A stretch of 64,000 nucleotides of DNA from JAHELQ01 sp964491915 (GTDB taxonomy: Bacteria > Acidobacteriota > Aminicenantia > UBA2199), in assembly GCA_964491915.1 (NCBI GenBank), contig CAZBHS010000009.1, positions 62,001 to 126,000 on the forward strand. The letters are read 5' to 3'. The position numbers were made by a program, and so were the translations under genes. How positions within the stretch are numbered: position 1 is the first letter of the stretch; every line of letters begins with the position of its first letter. This document shows, one piece after another, positions 8,904-17,611 of this stretch. Under the pieces are notes generated by a model. The model had not been told where the DNA came from, did no database searches, and worked only from the letters and a program-made list of their open reading frames with translations.

Positions 8904-10016
8904 CTATTTGAATTCCCGGATCACATTGCAGATGGTATCCTGGTCTTCTTCGGTGAGATAGGGATGGAATGGGATGGCGAAGATATCGGCGGCCACCGCT
9001 TCGGACACCGGGAAATCGCCGGCCCGGCAACACAGATTGACGAACGCCTTCTGCAAGTGCAGAGGCACCGGATAATAAATGGCGGTGGGCACGCCCTTCT
9101 CCTTGAGCTTCGCCATTACATCGTCCCGTTTGGGGTGGCGAATGGAGTATTGCGCCCAGGCGGAGACATTGTAGTCTTTAACCACCGGCACCGTTGCCAC
9201 GCCGTCAAGCCGCTCCGCATAGCGGGCCGCCACTTGCTGGCGCAAATCCACCTCTTCGGGGAAGATCTCCATCTTGGCCAGCAACACCGCCGCCTGCATG
9301 GTGTCCAACCGGCCGTTAACGCCGATGCGGATATTTTCATACTTGCTGGCGCCCTGGCCGTGCACCCGGATGGATACCAGTTTTTCCAACAAATCGTCGC
9401 TCCGGGTAAAGATCATACCGCCGTCGCCGTAAGCTCCCAGCGGTTTTGCCGGGAAGAAACTCGTTCCCGCGATTTCGGACAGTGAACAAGCTTTGCGGTC
9501 TTTGTACGAAGCGCCGAAACTCTGGGCCGCGTCCTCCAGGACAAACAACTCGTACTTCTGGGCCAACGCGTCGATCTCGTCATAATCCGCCGGCTGGCCG
9601 AACAGATCCACCGGCATGATCCCCTTGGGCTCCAATTCGCTTTCCAACTGGATCTGCATGATAGCTTCCTCCAGTTTTTCAGGATCGATGTTGTAGGTCT
9701 CGGGATCGATATCCACAAACACCGGCGTCGCGCCCAACAATTGAATCACTTCGGCTGTGGCGATGAAGGTGAAGGGCGATGTGAACACCGCGTCGCCGGG
9801 GCCCACATCATAGGCCATCAACGCCATCAACAAGGCGTCGGTTCCGCTGGCGACACCGACGGCGTGCTTAACGCCGACATATTCCGCCAACGTCGCTTCC
9901 AGTTCTTTCACCTCGGGCCCCATGATATAGCGGCCATGGTCCAGAACCTTCTTAATATTTTCCTCGATTTTCACGCGAATTCGCGATTGCTGAAGAGCTA
10001 AATCGATAAAGTTCAT
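8904..10016 (-). CDS. wbpE: WbpE-like UDP-3-keto-GlcNAc(A) aminotransferase
   Basis: A 370-residue DegT-family PLP aminotransferase. The start MNFIDLALQQSRI, YIMGPEVKELE, GVASGTDALLMAL, SPFTFIATAEVI, VLEDAAQSFGA and the lysine motif SFFPAKPLGAYGDGG are those of WbpE/WlbC proteins. In the Wbp pathway this enzyme places an amino group on C3 of UDP-2-acetamido-3-keto-glucuronate, using glutamate. The WbpA, WbpB and WbpD partners are encoded upstream in the same operon, which supports this specificity. The ATG follows AAGGAGATCTT. Confidence 0.88.
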   Translation of the reverse strand: MNFIDLALQQSRIRVKIEENIKKVLDHGRYIMGPEVKELEATLAEYVGVKHAVGVASGTDALLMALMAYDVGPGDAVFTSPFTFIATAEVIQLLGATPVFVDIDPETYNIDPEKLEEAIMQIQLESELEPKGIMPVDLFGQPADYDEIDALAQKYELFVLEDAAQSFGASYKDRKACSLSEIAGTSFFPAKPLGAYGDGGMIFTRSDDLLEKLVSIRVHGQGASKYENIRIGVNGRLDTMQAAVLLAKMEIFPEEVDLRQQVAARYAERLDGVATVPVVKDYNVSAWAQYSIRHPKRDDVMAKLKEKGVPTAIYYPVPLHLQKAFVNLCCRAGDFPVSEAVAADIFAIPFHPYLTEEDQDTICNVIREFK

Positions 10017-10037
10017 AAGATCTCCTTAATAAATTGC

Positions 10038-10196
10038 CTAAAAAATTGCATAAATGAACGGCGCCAGGGCAGAACCCTCGGATAATACAATCACCGCGCC
10101 TAACAACAGCAAGATCATAACGATGGGTATCAGCCACCATTTTTTCCTCACCTTCAGGAAATTCCAGAATTCCTTGACGATGGATACTTTTGACAT
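10038..10196 (-). CDS. DUF5989-type small membrane protein
   Basis: A 52-residue ORF found by hand translation: MSKVSIVKEFWNFLKVRKK, then a single hydrophobic helix (WWLIPIVMILLLLGAVIVL) and SEGSALAPFIYAIF. It matches my memory of DUF5989 proteins, tiny single-pass membrane proteins encoded next to SxtJ-like proteins and NodU-type carbamoyltransferases. Exactly those two genes precede it here. AGAGGT lies before the ATG. The function is unknown; it may be a membrane tether or chaperone for the carbamoyltransferase. Confidence 0.82.
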   Translation of the reverse strand: MSKVSIVKEFWNFLKVRKKWWLIPIVMILLLLGAVIVLSEGSALAPFIYAIF

Positions 10197-10232
10197 GCTA
10201 AACCTCTTTTCCGTTTTATTTCAAACCATTAA

Positions 10233-10637
10233 TCAAAACTGATTTTCAAAACTTTTCACACCCTCGGCAGGCGCCTCTTTGGCCAACCAATAGGATTCAG
10301 ACTCCCGGTCCAATTTTAAATCCAAAAACCGTTTGCCCACCAACCGGGCCAACAAGCTGATGGGGCTGAGGACCAGATAGAACAAGATGAAAAGAATCAC
10401 CCGGGTCATCACCCACCCCATACCGTAACCAAGGTATGAGAACACAATGAACAGGGGCTTGACCATCACAGGTATCAACAGCCCCAAGAGCATCAGCGCT
10501 CCATGGGCCGCGAACATCCAGATATAATTGGGACTGCCCTTGAAATACATCACCGTCCCAATGGCGCCTAATATCAACGCCAGGCCAACGGCGAACCGGC
10601 GCCACTCTTTTTTATCGTTGAATTTTGATGTGTCCAT
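10233..10637 (-). CDS. SxtJ-family membrane protein
   Basis: A 134-residue protein with an amphipathic N-terminus (FNDKKEWRRFAVGLALILGAIGTV) and three or four hydrophobic segments, including WVMTRVILFILFYLVLSPISLLARL. The C-terminal region WLAKEAPAEGVKSFENQF is soluble. It belongs, from memory, to the SxtJ family, named from saxitoxin clusters, where it accompanies O-carbamoyltransferases. Its position between DUF5989 and the carbamoyltransferase reproduces the known trio. The role is unknown. Confidence 0.78.
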   Translation of the reverse strand: MDTSKFNDKKEWRRFAVGLALILGAIGTVMYFKGSPNYIWMFAAHGALMLLGLLIPVMVKPLFIVFSYLGYGMGWVMTRVILFILFYLVLSPISLLARLVGKRFLDLKLDRESESYWLAKEAPAEGVKSFENQF

Positions 10638-10658
10638 TCGCTTCCTTCTCCTCGCGCC

Positions 10659-12479
10659 CTAATCCAACTCGAATTCCTGTTGCCAATCGATGTCGTCGTG
10701 GAAGATCGGCTGCTTGCGCTTGTCCAGAAGAAAATCCCCCAGCGCCAGATAATCCATCTCCGTGCGCATGAAACATTTGTAGGCGTCCATCGGCGTACAG
10801 ACAATAGGCTCGCCCCGCACATTGAACGACGTGTTGACAATGACCGGGCAACCGGTGAGCTCTTTGAAGGTGTGAATCAACTGCCAATACTCGGGATTGG
10901 TCTCTTTGTGGGCCGTTTGCACCCGGGCCGAATAATCGACATGGGTGATGGCCGGAATCTCGGACCGCGACACATTCAGCTTGTCGATGCCGAAGAGCTT
11001 GCTCTCCTCCTCGCTCATCCGCCGCTGCAAATGTTCCTTCACATCCGCCACCAGCAGCATATAAGGGCTGGGTCTGTCCAACTGGAAATAGTTGGACACC
11101 TCTTCGGCCAGCACTGAGGGGGCGAACGGCCTAAACGACTCCCGGTATTTGATTTTCAGGTTCATCTTCTTCTGCATTTCCGGCGAACGGGCGTCGCCGA
11201 TGATGCTTCGTGATCCCAATGCCCGGGGGCCGAATTCCATGCGCCCCTGGAACCAACCGACAACATTCTCATCCGCCAGCAATCGAGCCACGGTCGAGTA
11301 TTTATCGCCGTCTTCCATGCGAGTGTACTCGATGTCGAACGTGTTTAAAAATTCAAGAACTTCCGCCTCGCCGAACGCCGGTCCCAAATACGAACCGAAC
11401 TGCGCATCGGTTGTGCCGTTCACCTGCCGCTTGTTGTCCAGATAACTGTACCAAACGGATAACGCGGCGCCCAACGCGCCGCCGGCATCGCCCGCCGCCG
11501 GCTGGATCCAGATATCGTCGAAGATTCCTTCCCGCAGCACTTTGCCGTTGGCCACACAATTCAAGGCCACGCCGCCGGCCAGACACAAATGGCGGCTACC
11601 GGTCACATCGCGGGCATGGCGCGCCATCCGCGACATCGCCATCTCCGTCACCTCTTGCACCGACCGGGCCAGATCCATCTCTTTTTGGCCCATGAGTTCC
11701 TCCGGTTGACGCGGCGGTCCGTCGAAGAGGTTATGAAACTTACGGTTGGTCATGGTGAGTCCGGCGGCGAAATTGAAATACTTCATATTTAGCTTGAACG
11801 AACCGTCCTCTTTGAGGTCGATTAAATTGTCCAGAATAGTCTGGACATATTTGGGTTCGCCATAGGGCGCCAGCCCCATGACCTTGTACTCGCCGGAATT
11901 GACCTTGAACCCGGTATAATAGGTGAACGCCGAGTACAACATGCCCAATGAATGGGGAAAGTGAATCTCCTTCAAGATCTCCACCGAATTGCCCTGTCCG
12001 CGGCCCAAACTGGTGGTGGTCCACTCCCCCACCCCGTCCACGGTGATAATAGCCGACTCTGCAAACGGAGAGGGGAAAAACGCCGATCCGGCGTGGGATT
12101 GGTGGTGTTCCGGGAACAGGATCTTGCCCGTGAATCCATCGAGCTCTTCCTCGATAAGGGCCTTCATCCACAACTTCTTCTTGATCCATAAAGGCATGGC
12201 CTTGATAAAGGAGCGAATCCCCTTCGGAGCGTACTGCATGTAGGTCTCCAAAATGCGCTCAAATTTAATGAAGGGCTTGTCGTAAAACGCCACATGATCG
12301 ATATCCGAAGGAGCGAGCCCCGCCTCTTTCAAGCAATAACGCACAGCGTTGGCCGGGAAGTTGTGATCGTGTTTCTTACGGGTAAAACGCTCTTCCTGGG
12401 CGGCCGCCGTAATGATCCCGTCCTGCACCAGGGCAGCGGCGCTGTCATGATAAAAGGCTGAAATTCCGAGAATGTTCAT
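10659..12479 (-). CDS. NodU/CmcH-type O-carbamoyltransferase
   Basis: A 606-residue enzyme with the two-domain carbamoyltransferase layout. The N-terminal Kae1/YrdC-like ATPase domain starts MNILGISAFYHDSAAALVQDG and carries HHQSHAGSAFF and CLAGGVALNCVANG. The C-terminal domain carries FGPRALGSRSI and VNTSFNVRGEPIVCTP. It transfers a carbamoyl group from carbamoyl phosphate, via carbamoyl-AMP, to a sugar hydroxyl. In this operon the acceptor is probably a polysaccharide residue. The ATG follows GAGGTATAG. Length and motifs look complete. Confidence 0.92.
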   Translation of the reverse strand: MNILGISAFYHDSAAALVQDGIITAAAQEERFTRKKHDHNFPANAVRYCLKEAGLAPSDIDHVAFYDKPFIKFERILETYMQYAPKGIRSFIKAMPLWIKKKLWMKALIEEELDGFTGKILFPEHHQSHAGSAFFPSPFAESAIITVDGVGEWTTTSLGRGQGNSVEILKEIHFPHSLGMLYSAFTYYTGFKVNSGEYKVMGLAPYGEPKYVQTILDNLIDLKEDGSFKLNMKYFNFAAGLTMTNRKFHNLFDGPPRQPEELMGQKEMDLARSVQEVTEMAMSRMARHARDVTGSRHLCLAGGVALNCVANGKVLREGIFDDIWIQPAAGDAGGALGAALSVWYSYLDNKRQVNGTTDAQFGSYLGPAFGEAEVLEFLNTFDIEYTRMEDGDKYSTVARLLADENVVGWFQGRMEFGPRALGSRSIIGDARSPEMQKKMNLKIKYRESFRPFAPSVLAEEVSNYFQLDRPSPYMLLVADVKEHLQRRMSEEESKLFGIDKLNVSRSEIPAITHVDYSARVQTAHKETNPEYWQLIHTFKELTGCPVIVNTSFNVRGEPIVCTPMDAYKCFMRTEMDYLALGDFLLDKRKQPIFHDDIDWQQEFELD

Positions 12480-12496
12480 CTATACCTCATAATCTA

Positions 12497-13093
12497 CTAT
12501 TTCTGTGTCACCTGCATGCCTTTTTTTATATAGTGACGGCCGCATTTGGTGCAAACAGCCGTATCTTCCTTTTTTTCGTCCCTGGTTAAATCGAGTTTGG
12601 TTCCACAGGCGCATACCCAACTGAGCAAGCGGGCGGGCACTCCGGCCACCAACGCGTAATCCGGCACATCCGCAGCCACCACCGCTCCGGCCGCCACAAA
12701 GGCGTATTTGCCGATGGTATTGCCGCACACAATAGTGCAATTGGCCCCCAACGAAGCGCTCTTCTTGACGATGGTCTTTAGGTAGAACTCGGCCCCCCTC
12801 TGCGGGAATTCCGACCGGGGATTCAGAATGTTGGTAAACACCATGGAGGGTCCGCAAAACACGTAATCCTCCAATTCCACCCCTTCGTAAATAGACACAT
12901 TGTTCTGAACCTTGACATTATTACCGATCTTCACATTGTTGCCCACATTCACATTCTGCCCCATCGAACATTTCTCGCCGATACGTGTGCCGGACTGAAC
13001 GTGGGAAAAATGCCAGATCTTTGTCCCGGCGCCGATCTCTACATTGTCGTCCACATAAGAACTTTCGTGAACGAAAAACTCCTTCTTATCCAT
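12497..13093 (-). CDS. wbpD: WbpD-like UDP-3-amino-GlcNAcA N-acetyltransferase with C-terminal zinc ribbon
   Basis: A 198-residue LbH acetyltransferase. Hexapeptide repeats fill residues 12-155 (VEIGAGTKIWHFSHV, IGEKCSMGQNVNVGNNVKIG, GPSMVFTNILNPR, GANCTIVCGNTIG), as in WbpD/WlbB, which acetylate the C3 amino group of UDP-2-acetamido-3-amino-glucuronate. After VAGVPARLLSW it has a tail with CACGTK and CTKCGR, a four-cysteine zinc-ribbon-like element that some members carry. It lies between the WbpB and carbamoyltransferase genes, and AAGGAG precedes the ATG. Confidence 0.88.
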   Translation of the reverse strand: MDKKEFFVHESSYVDDNVEIGAGTKIWHFSHVQSGTRIGEKCSMGQNVNVGNNVKIGNNVKVQNNVSIYEGVELEDYVFCGPSMVFTNILNPRSEFPQRGAEFYLKTIVKKSASLGANCTIVCGNTIGKYAFVAAGAVVAADVPDYALVAGVPARLLSWVCACGTKLDLTRDEKKEDTAVCTKCGRHYIKKGMQVTQK

Positions 13094-13102
13094 GAATTCT
13101 CC

Positions 13103-14071
13103 TTAACCTTTGAGCGACTGCTCCGCCTGTTCCAATACCTGAAGCACCTTGAGACCTTCTTCGCCGTCGGTTTTGGGTTTTTTTCCGGTGGCGACGCAAT
13201 CGACAAAATGAAGCAATTCCTCGCGCAGCGGCTGCTTCAACTCCACATCCACCACCTGGAAGTCGGCCTTCTCCGCCACCGGAATCTTGCCCATTTCCCA
13301 CTTGATCTTGTGGGGATACAGGAACAATTTCTCTTTGCTGATATCGTCGAACACCGCCATCTGCTCGCTGCCCACCACAACCAACTTCTGTTCCTTGAAC
13401 GGATGGAGCCAGGAGACGAAGATGTGGCTCTTGACGCCGCTTTTGAATTCCAACGACGTGAGGGTGGTGTCATAAATATCGGGACTCAAATAAGCGCCGC
13501 CGTGGGCGTGGACCTTGACCGGCTCCTCGCCGCCCATCAACATCAAAATCAAGGAAATATCATGGGGAGCGAAACTCCAGAGGACATTCTCCTCGGTCCG
13601 CAATTTGCCGATATTCAGCCGGTTGGAGTAAATATAACGAATCTTCCCCAAAGCGCCGCTGTCCACCAATTCCTTCAACTTGATCACCGCCGAATGGTAT
13701 TGCAGCACATGCCCCACCATCAACACCCGCTTCTCCGCGGCCGCGATTTCCAGAAGTTCCTCGCCCTCCGCCACGGTCAATGCCAGCGGCTTTTCCACCA
13801 ACACATCCTTACCCGCCAGCAAGCATTGTTTCGCCAATTTTTTGTGCATCGCAGCCGAAGCGGCGATGACAACGCCGTTTATCTCAGCGCTATTTAGTAT
13901 TTCATTAAGTTCGGTAGTGTACCGGACATCGGGAAAGTCTTTCTTTCTCGCCTCTAAAGCGGCGCTCTCGGTATCCATCACCGAATGCAGGGCTCCCATA
14001 TCCAGGAGGTTCCGCAAATGGTTCTTTCCCCAATTTCCCGCTCCAATCAACGCGATATTTCGTTTCATCAC
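13103..14071 (-). CDS. wbpB: WbpB-like Gfo/Idh/MocA oxidoreductase
   Basis: A 322-residue NAD-dependent dehydrogenase. The Rossmann motif ALIGAGNWGKNHLRN is at residues 7-21, the family hallmark VEKPLAL near residue 92, and the C-terminal alpha/beta domain is complete. In the Wbp route it oxidises C3 of UDP-GlcNAcA to the 3-keto sugar used by WbpE. The likely start is GTG 14071, overlapping the WbpA stop by four bases (GTGA) with GAGGAG upstream; ATG 14068 is immediately adjacent. Confidence 0.87.
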   Translation of the reverse strand: MMKRNIALIGAGNWGKNHLRNLLDMGALHSVMDTESAALEARKKDFPDVRYTTELNEILNSAEINGVVIAASAAMHKKLAKQCLLAGKDVLVEKPLALTVAEGEELLEIAAAEKRVLMVGHVLQYHSAVIKLKELVDSGALGKIRYIYSNRLNIGKLRTEENVLWSFAPHDISLILMLMGGEEPVKVHAHGGAYLSPDIYDTTLTSLEFKSGVKSHIFVSWLHPFKEQKLVVVGSEQMAVFDDISKEKLFLYPHKIKWEMGKIPVAEKADFQVVDVELKQPLREELLHFVDCVATGKKPKTDGEEGLKVLQVLEQAEQSLKG

Positions 14072-15708
14072 AAGCTCCTCTTTTCGTTTCCGACCTGTTC
14101 CTTAATCCGTTTCACATGCCCGCGGCCAAGCCCCTTGACCTCGCAGCCCAACTCAAAATAGCGGCGAATCTTGTCGTCGTCCAGAATGCCGAAACAATCC
14201 ACCACAGCCACCGGCTGACCCGCCGCTTTCACGACATCCGCCGGGTCGAGCTCCATATACGCCTCGTGGCGAACCGCCAGCACCACCACATCGGTACCCT
14301 CGAGAGCGGCCTCTAGATCCTTCTTCACCTCTATATCTTTCAATTTCTTCTGATTGCGGAAAAACACCTTACGGCTGTTCTGCGGATAGGCCTCCTGGTT
14401 CTTGAATTCCCACCACTGGTCAACGTAAGGATCGTGGACCCGGATCTCAGCTCCCATTTCCGCCAATTTGCGAATCATGATCTCCGAGCCGCTATAACGG
14501 GTATCCCCCACATCCTCGCGATACGACGCCCCAAGAATCAACACCTCGGCGCTGGCCACCGGTTGCCCCATGTTGCGAAGCGCGTCCCGCACCAATTGGG
14601 CGGCGTGAAGCGAGCGGGTGTCGTTGATATCGATGGCTTCCGGGGTGATTGTAAAGATTTCGTCCTCGAATCCCAGGATATGTTTGTAGGCCCACACACC
14701 GAGCCCCCCGTCCTTGGGCAGACAATACCCGCCGATACCCGGTCCGGGGAACATGATATTGCTATGGGTGGGCCGCACCTTGATGGCCTTGATCACCTTT
14801 ATAATGTCAACGCCGTTCCGTTCGGCGAACACGCTCCACTCATCCATGAAAGCCAGGATGGCGGCGCGATAACTGTTTTCCACAATTTTCGCGGTTTCAG
14901 ACTCGATCGGCCGGTCCAACACAGTCAACGGAAACTTATCCGTATTCAATACTTCGTTTAAAAATTTCACCACCCTTTCCCTGGCCTGATCGTTAATACC
15001 GCTGCACACCCGCCAGAAATCGCGGATGGACGCCACATAATCACGACCCGGCATCACCCGCTCGTAACTGTGGGCCAACAACGGATCGCTCTCGATCCCC
15101 CGCTTGCGAAAGATCTTGCGCATCATGGGAAGCGCCACCTGTTCCGTGGTTCCCGGCGCCACGGTGGTCTCGATCAACACCATGGTGTCTGGACCGATAT
15201 GCTGAGCGATAATCTCCAGCGATTGCTCCAACGCCTCCATCTCCACATTGCCGGTGCGGACATTGCCGAGATCCTCTTTGGCGTAATCCAATTGCACATC
15301 CACCACCACCACATCCGCCAATTGCAACACATCATAGGTAAATGTGGCGATCAACGTCTTCTTCTCGGTAACGCAACGCCGGATCATGGGATCGACCTCG
15401 GGATCCTCCGCCTTGACCGGCGAAATCCCCTGATTCAACACCGGGATCTTCCAAAAACTGCGCACGCTGGGTCGCTGCATACCGATGACAAATTTGGACG
15501 GCTGCCCATCACCGTCAACAGTATCCGCCACAATCGCCGCCATCACAGCGCCGACGAATCCAACCCCCATCACCACGACAATTTCCCGCCCCTTTGCGCG
15601 GGCCTCGTCCACCAGACCTTTCACCCGTTGGAATTCCTTCGGGTAATCTTCCGGCTGCGGCAAAGGGAAAACCTGACCATCCGGACTTAACGAAACGTGT
15701 TCGTTCAT
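14068..15708 (-). CDS. wbpA: WbpA-like UDP-GlcNAc 6-dehydrogenase
   Basis: A 546-residue UDP-glucose/GDP-mannose dehydrogenase family member. An NAD-binding VVVMGVGFVGAVMAAIVAD follows a roughly 50-residue N-terminal extension. The catalytic cysteine is in PGPGIGGYCLPKDGG, and a C-terminal UDP-binding domain begins near SAEVLILGASYREDVGD. It should oxidise UDP-GlcNAc to UDP-GlcNAcA, the first step for the WbpB/E/D enzymes downstream. It is longer than typical WbpA (about 430 residues) because of the N-terminal extension and insertions. It is the first gene of the minus-strand operon. Confidence 0.87.
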   Translation of the reverse strand: MNEHVSLSPDGQVFPLPQPEDYPKEFQRVKGLVDEARAKGREIVVVMGVGFVGAVMAAIVADTVDGDGQPSKFVIGMQRPSVRSFWKIPVLNQGISPVKAEDPEVDPMIRRCVTEKKTLIATFTYDVLQLADVVVVDVQLDYAKEDLGNVRTGNVEMEALEQSLEIIAQHIGPDTMVLIETTVAPGTTEQVALPMMRKIFRKRGIESDPLLAHSYERVMPGRDYVASIRDFWRVCSGINDQARERVVKFLNEVLNTDKFPLTVLDRPIESETAKIVENSYRAAILAFMDEWSVFAERNGVDIIKVIKAIKVRPTHSNIMFPGPGIGGYCLPKDGGLGVWAYKHILGFEDEIFTITPEAIDINDTRSLHAAQLVRDALRNMGQPVASAEVLILGASYREDVGDTRYSGSEIMIRKLAEMGAEIRVHDPYVDQWWEFKNQEAYPQNSRKVFFRNQKKLKDIEVKKDLEAALEGTDVVVLAVRHEAYMELDPADVVKAAGQPVAVVDCFGILDDDKIRRYFELGCEVKGLGRGHVKRIKEQVGNEKRSL

Positions 15709-15877
15709 GGCATTCTCTCCAAAAAAAATTTCACAATTAACTTATTTTTTTATAGACATGCTTCCGCCTCATACCCAAAACCCTGGGCAATAGCGATAGT
15801 TTTCTCATGAATGTAAGATACAAAGGACTAACCAGCTATACAGAAACTTACCAACTTTCCACAGTCCCGTATAAGAT

Positions 15878-15907
15878 TTTATAATCAAACAGTTTCGAAC
15901 ATTTCAA
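15878..15907 (-). promoter_or_regulatory. Possible sigma70 promoter of the polysaccharide operon
   Basis: On the minus strand TTGAAA (15907-15902) and TATAAA (15883-15878) are separated by 18 bases in the AT-rich gap upstream of the WbpA gene. Transcription would start near 15871, leaving a leader of about 160 bases. No other strong pair is visible between 15709 and 15993. Confidence 0.4.
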
Positions 15908-15993
15908 CGACGATACTCAAAAGCCAATGCTACCACAATTAAATTATTTATTCAAGGGCAAGTTTAGTGACCCAGACGCTCATTCCCCCTCAA

Positions 15994-17382
15994 TCACCTA
16001 ACCTTCACATAACAAAATCCCACAAACTGCTCCCCGTTCACATCCCCGCTAATCTTGATCTCGCAAGGAGACATCTCGTCCTGAATCGCCGCCTGCAACG
16101 CCCGGCGACTAAACTTCACCTTCAAATCCAAAATGCCGTTATTGTTAAAGTCTTTAATCTTAACCGGCCTCGCTTCACAATCGACACATTTGTTGGCCTG
16201 TACAGTCGAGATATCGATGTCTTCCACACGATACCCCTCGGGCAACTCAATATAAGCATTCAGGTATTTTCCTTTATTCTTACTATTGACTTTTGCGGGC
16301 TTAACTTTAACCGCCGCCTCGATTCCGGACCGATACGGCTTCATCAACGGATAAATATCCAGGGGATGCGGAGGCCCGCTAGAAGATTCTATCGTGTAAG
16401 ACGTATCGCCGATAGTATCCCCATTGGCGTCAACACCGTCGTAATCACACCAATAGTTCCCCCCCGACGGGTACCCGTCATCCCAACCTACGGCCGAAAA
16501 ATCATCGCTGGCAAGCATTTCGACCGCATAGAAAAAATTTCCAAGAATATCATTGTGATATATTTTGGGATTTCCCGTCACATTATAAAACCGAAAAACG
16601 CTAAAGCCCCCATATTTGGAAAAAACATTATCGCTGACAACGACATTTTGCAAATCGAGCCCCAAATAAATACCATAGTCCACAACCTCGAATGTATTTC
16701 TCTTGATCTGGACATCGGAACTATCCCAAACGGAGATCGCCGAATAGTCGTATGTATTTAGTAGGTTATCGGAAACCTCACACCCCTGCCCATTCCGAAT
16801 TCTAATTGAATTATCGATAAAAGCTCCAAATTCACAATTTCGAATTGAAACCTCTGAAAAATCATCCAAAAGAACGCCGCAAAACTCATTCGAAGCAAAC
16901 AGACAATTCTCGATCAATACATTCCCATGAAGACGCCTGCCACTGACCCCGTAGCCATTCCAATAGAAGATGACATTGTTTACATGCACATTGCTTATAG
17001 AAGAAATTGTAGACGTTCTAACCCCGGCCCACCCGCCTTTAATCGTTATATTCATGATGCTGACATCACTCGATTCTAAAATCACAACGCTCTCCCCAAG
17101 GGGGTATACAGGTAGCGCCATATCCTGGTTATCAATAACGGTCGTCTCTCTGTCTTCCCCAACAAGGAGCAGCGGCTTGTCTACAATGATGATCTCGTCA
17201 TAATACGTACCCGCCCGTACAAATACCTCGTCATACGCCGAAGCCGCGGCTACGGCCTCGGCAATGGCGGCAAAATCATCCGGCACCACAATCTTCGCCC
17301 CAAACAAAACACCGCCGGAAGCAACCCAAAAAAACACCGCCACTACCACAAAAATTTTATTTCTAAATCCTCGCCCAAACAT
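15994..17382 (-). CDS. Secreted NosD-like right-handed beta-helix protein
   Basis: A 462-residue exported protein. A signal peptide (NKIFVVVAVFFWVASGGVLFGA) is followed by IVVPDDFAAIAEAVAAA, the start of a pectate-lyase-like solenoid with many NxxxN turns (VSIRNCEFG, VQIKRNTFE, VVVSDNVFS). It passes GNYWCDYDGVDANGDTIGDT and ends in a beta-rich domain (VDIDISTVQ, FNNNGILDLKVKFSR). Such proteins bind or process polysaccharide at the surface. The frame is open to 17475, but ATG 17382 has GAGGGGG upstream and a good signal peptide, so I chose it. Ligand unknown. Confidence 0.82.
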   Translation of the reverse strand: MFGRGFRNKIFVVVAVFFWVASGGVLFGAKIVVPDDFAAIAEAVAAASAYDEVFVRAGTYYDEIIIVDKPLLLVGEDRETTVIDNQDMALPVYPLGESVVILESSDVSIMNITIKGGWAGVRTSTISSISNVHVNNVIFYWNGYGVSGRRLHGNVLIENCLFASNEFCGVLLDDFSEVSIRNCEFGAFIDNSIRIRNGQGCEVSDNLLNTYDYSAISVWDSSDVQIKRNTFEVVDYGIYLGLDLQNVVVSDNVFSKYGGFSVFRFYNVTGNPKIYHNDILGNFFYAVEMLASDDFSAVGWDDGYPSGGNYWCDYDGVDANGDTIGDTSYTIESSSGPPHPLDIYPLMKPYRSGIEAAVKVKPAKVNSKNKGKYLNAYIELPEGYRVEDIDISTVQANKCVDCEARPVKIKDFNNNGILDLKVKFSRRALQAAIQDEMSPCEIKISGDVNGEQFVGFCYVKVR

Positions 17383-17490
17383 TTTATCCCCCTCAAAAAC
17401 CGGAAACCGCGTTCCTACTATTACCTCCATAATAATATCAAAGCCAGGTAAATTCAAAAAAGTTACAAAAAACAATAATTTAAGATAAAA

Positions 17491-17547
17491 GTGTCCCTGT
17501 CCGTCCGTGTATGTCCGTGAAAGTCCGTGAAAAGTCCGTGTCCGTCC
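17491..17547. repeat. Degenerate GTCCGTG tandem repeat
   Basis: About 57 bases consist of irregular copies of TGTCCGTG/AAGTCCGTG (roughly seven copies), followed by a C-rich tract. It lies between divergent genes (beta-helix protein and threonine aldolase), just upstream of the likely threonine aldolase promoter. No coding potential. Confidence 0.75.
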
Positions 17548-17558
17548 CCCCGCCCCCC

Positions 17559-17587
17559 TTTAAACCCCAAACCGAAACTGGTATAAT
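17559..17587 (+). promoter_or_regulatory. Sigma70-type promoter for threonine aldolase
   Basis: TTTAAA (17559-17564), 17 bases, then a perfect TATAAT (17582-17587). Transcription should start near 17594, eighteen bases before the ATG, with AAAGGAGG between. Confidence 0.6.
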
Positions 17588-17611
17588 AATGCTTCTTATA
17601 AAGGAGGAACA

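Noticed and set aside
13001..13897. 298-residue plus-strand ORF
   Set aside because: Antisense shadow of wbpD/wbpB; composition (His/Gln-rich) is typical of reversed GC-rich coding sequence.
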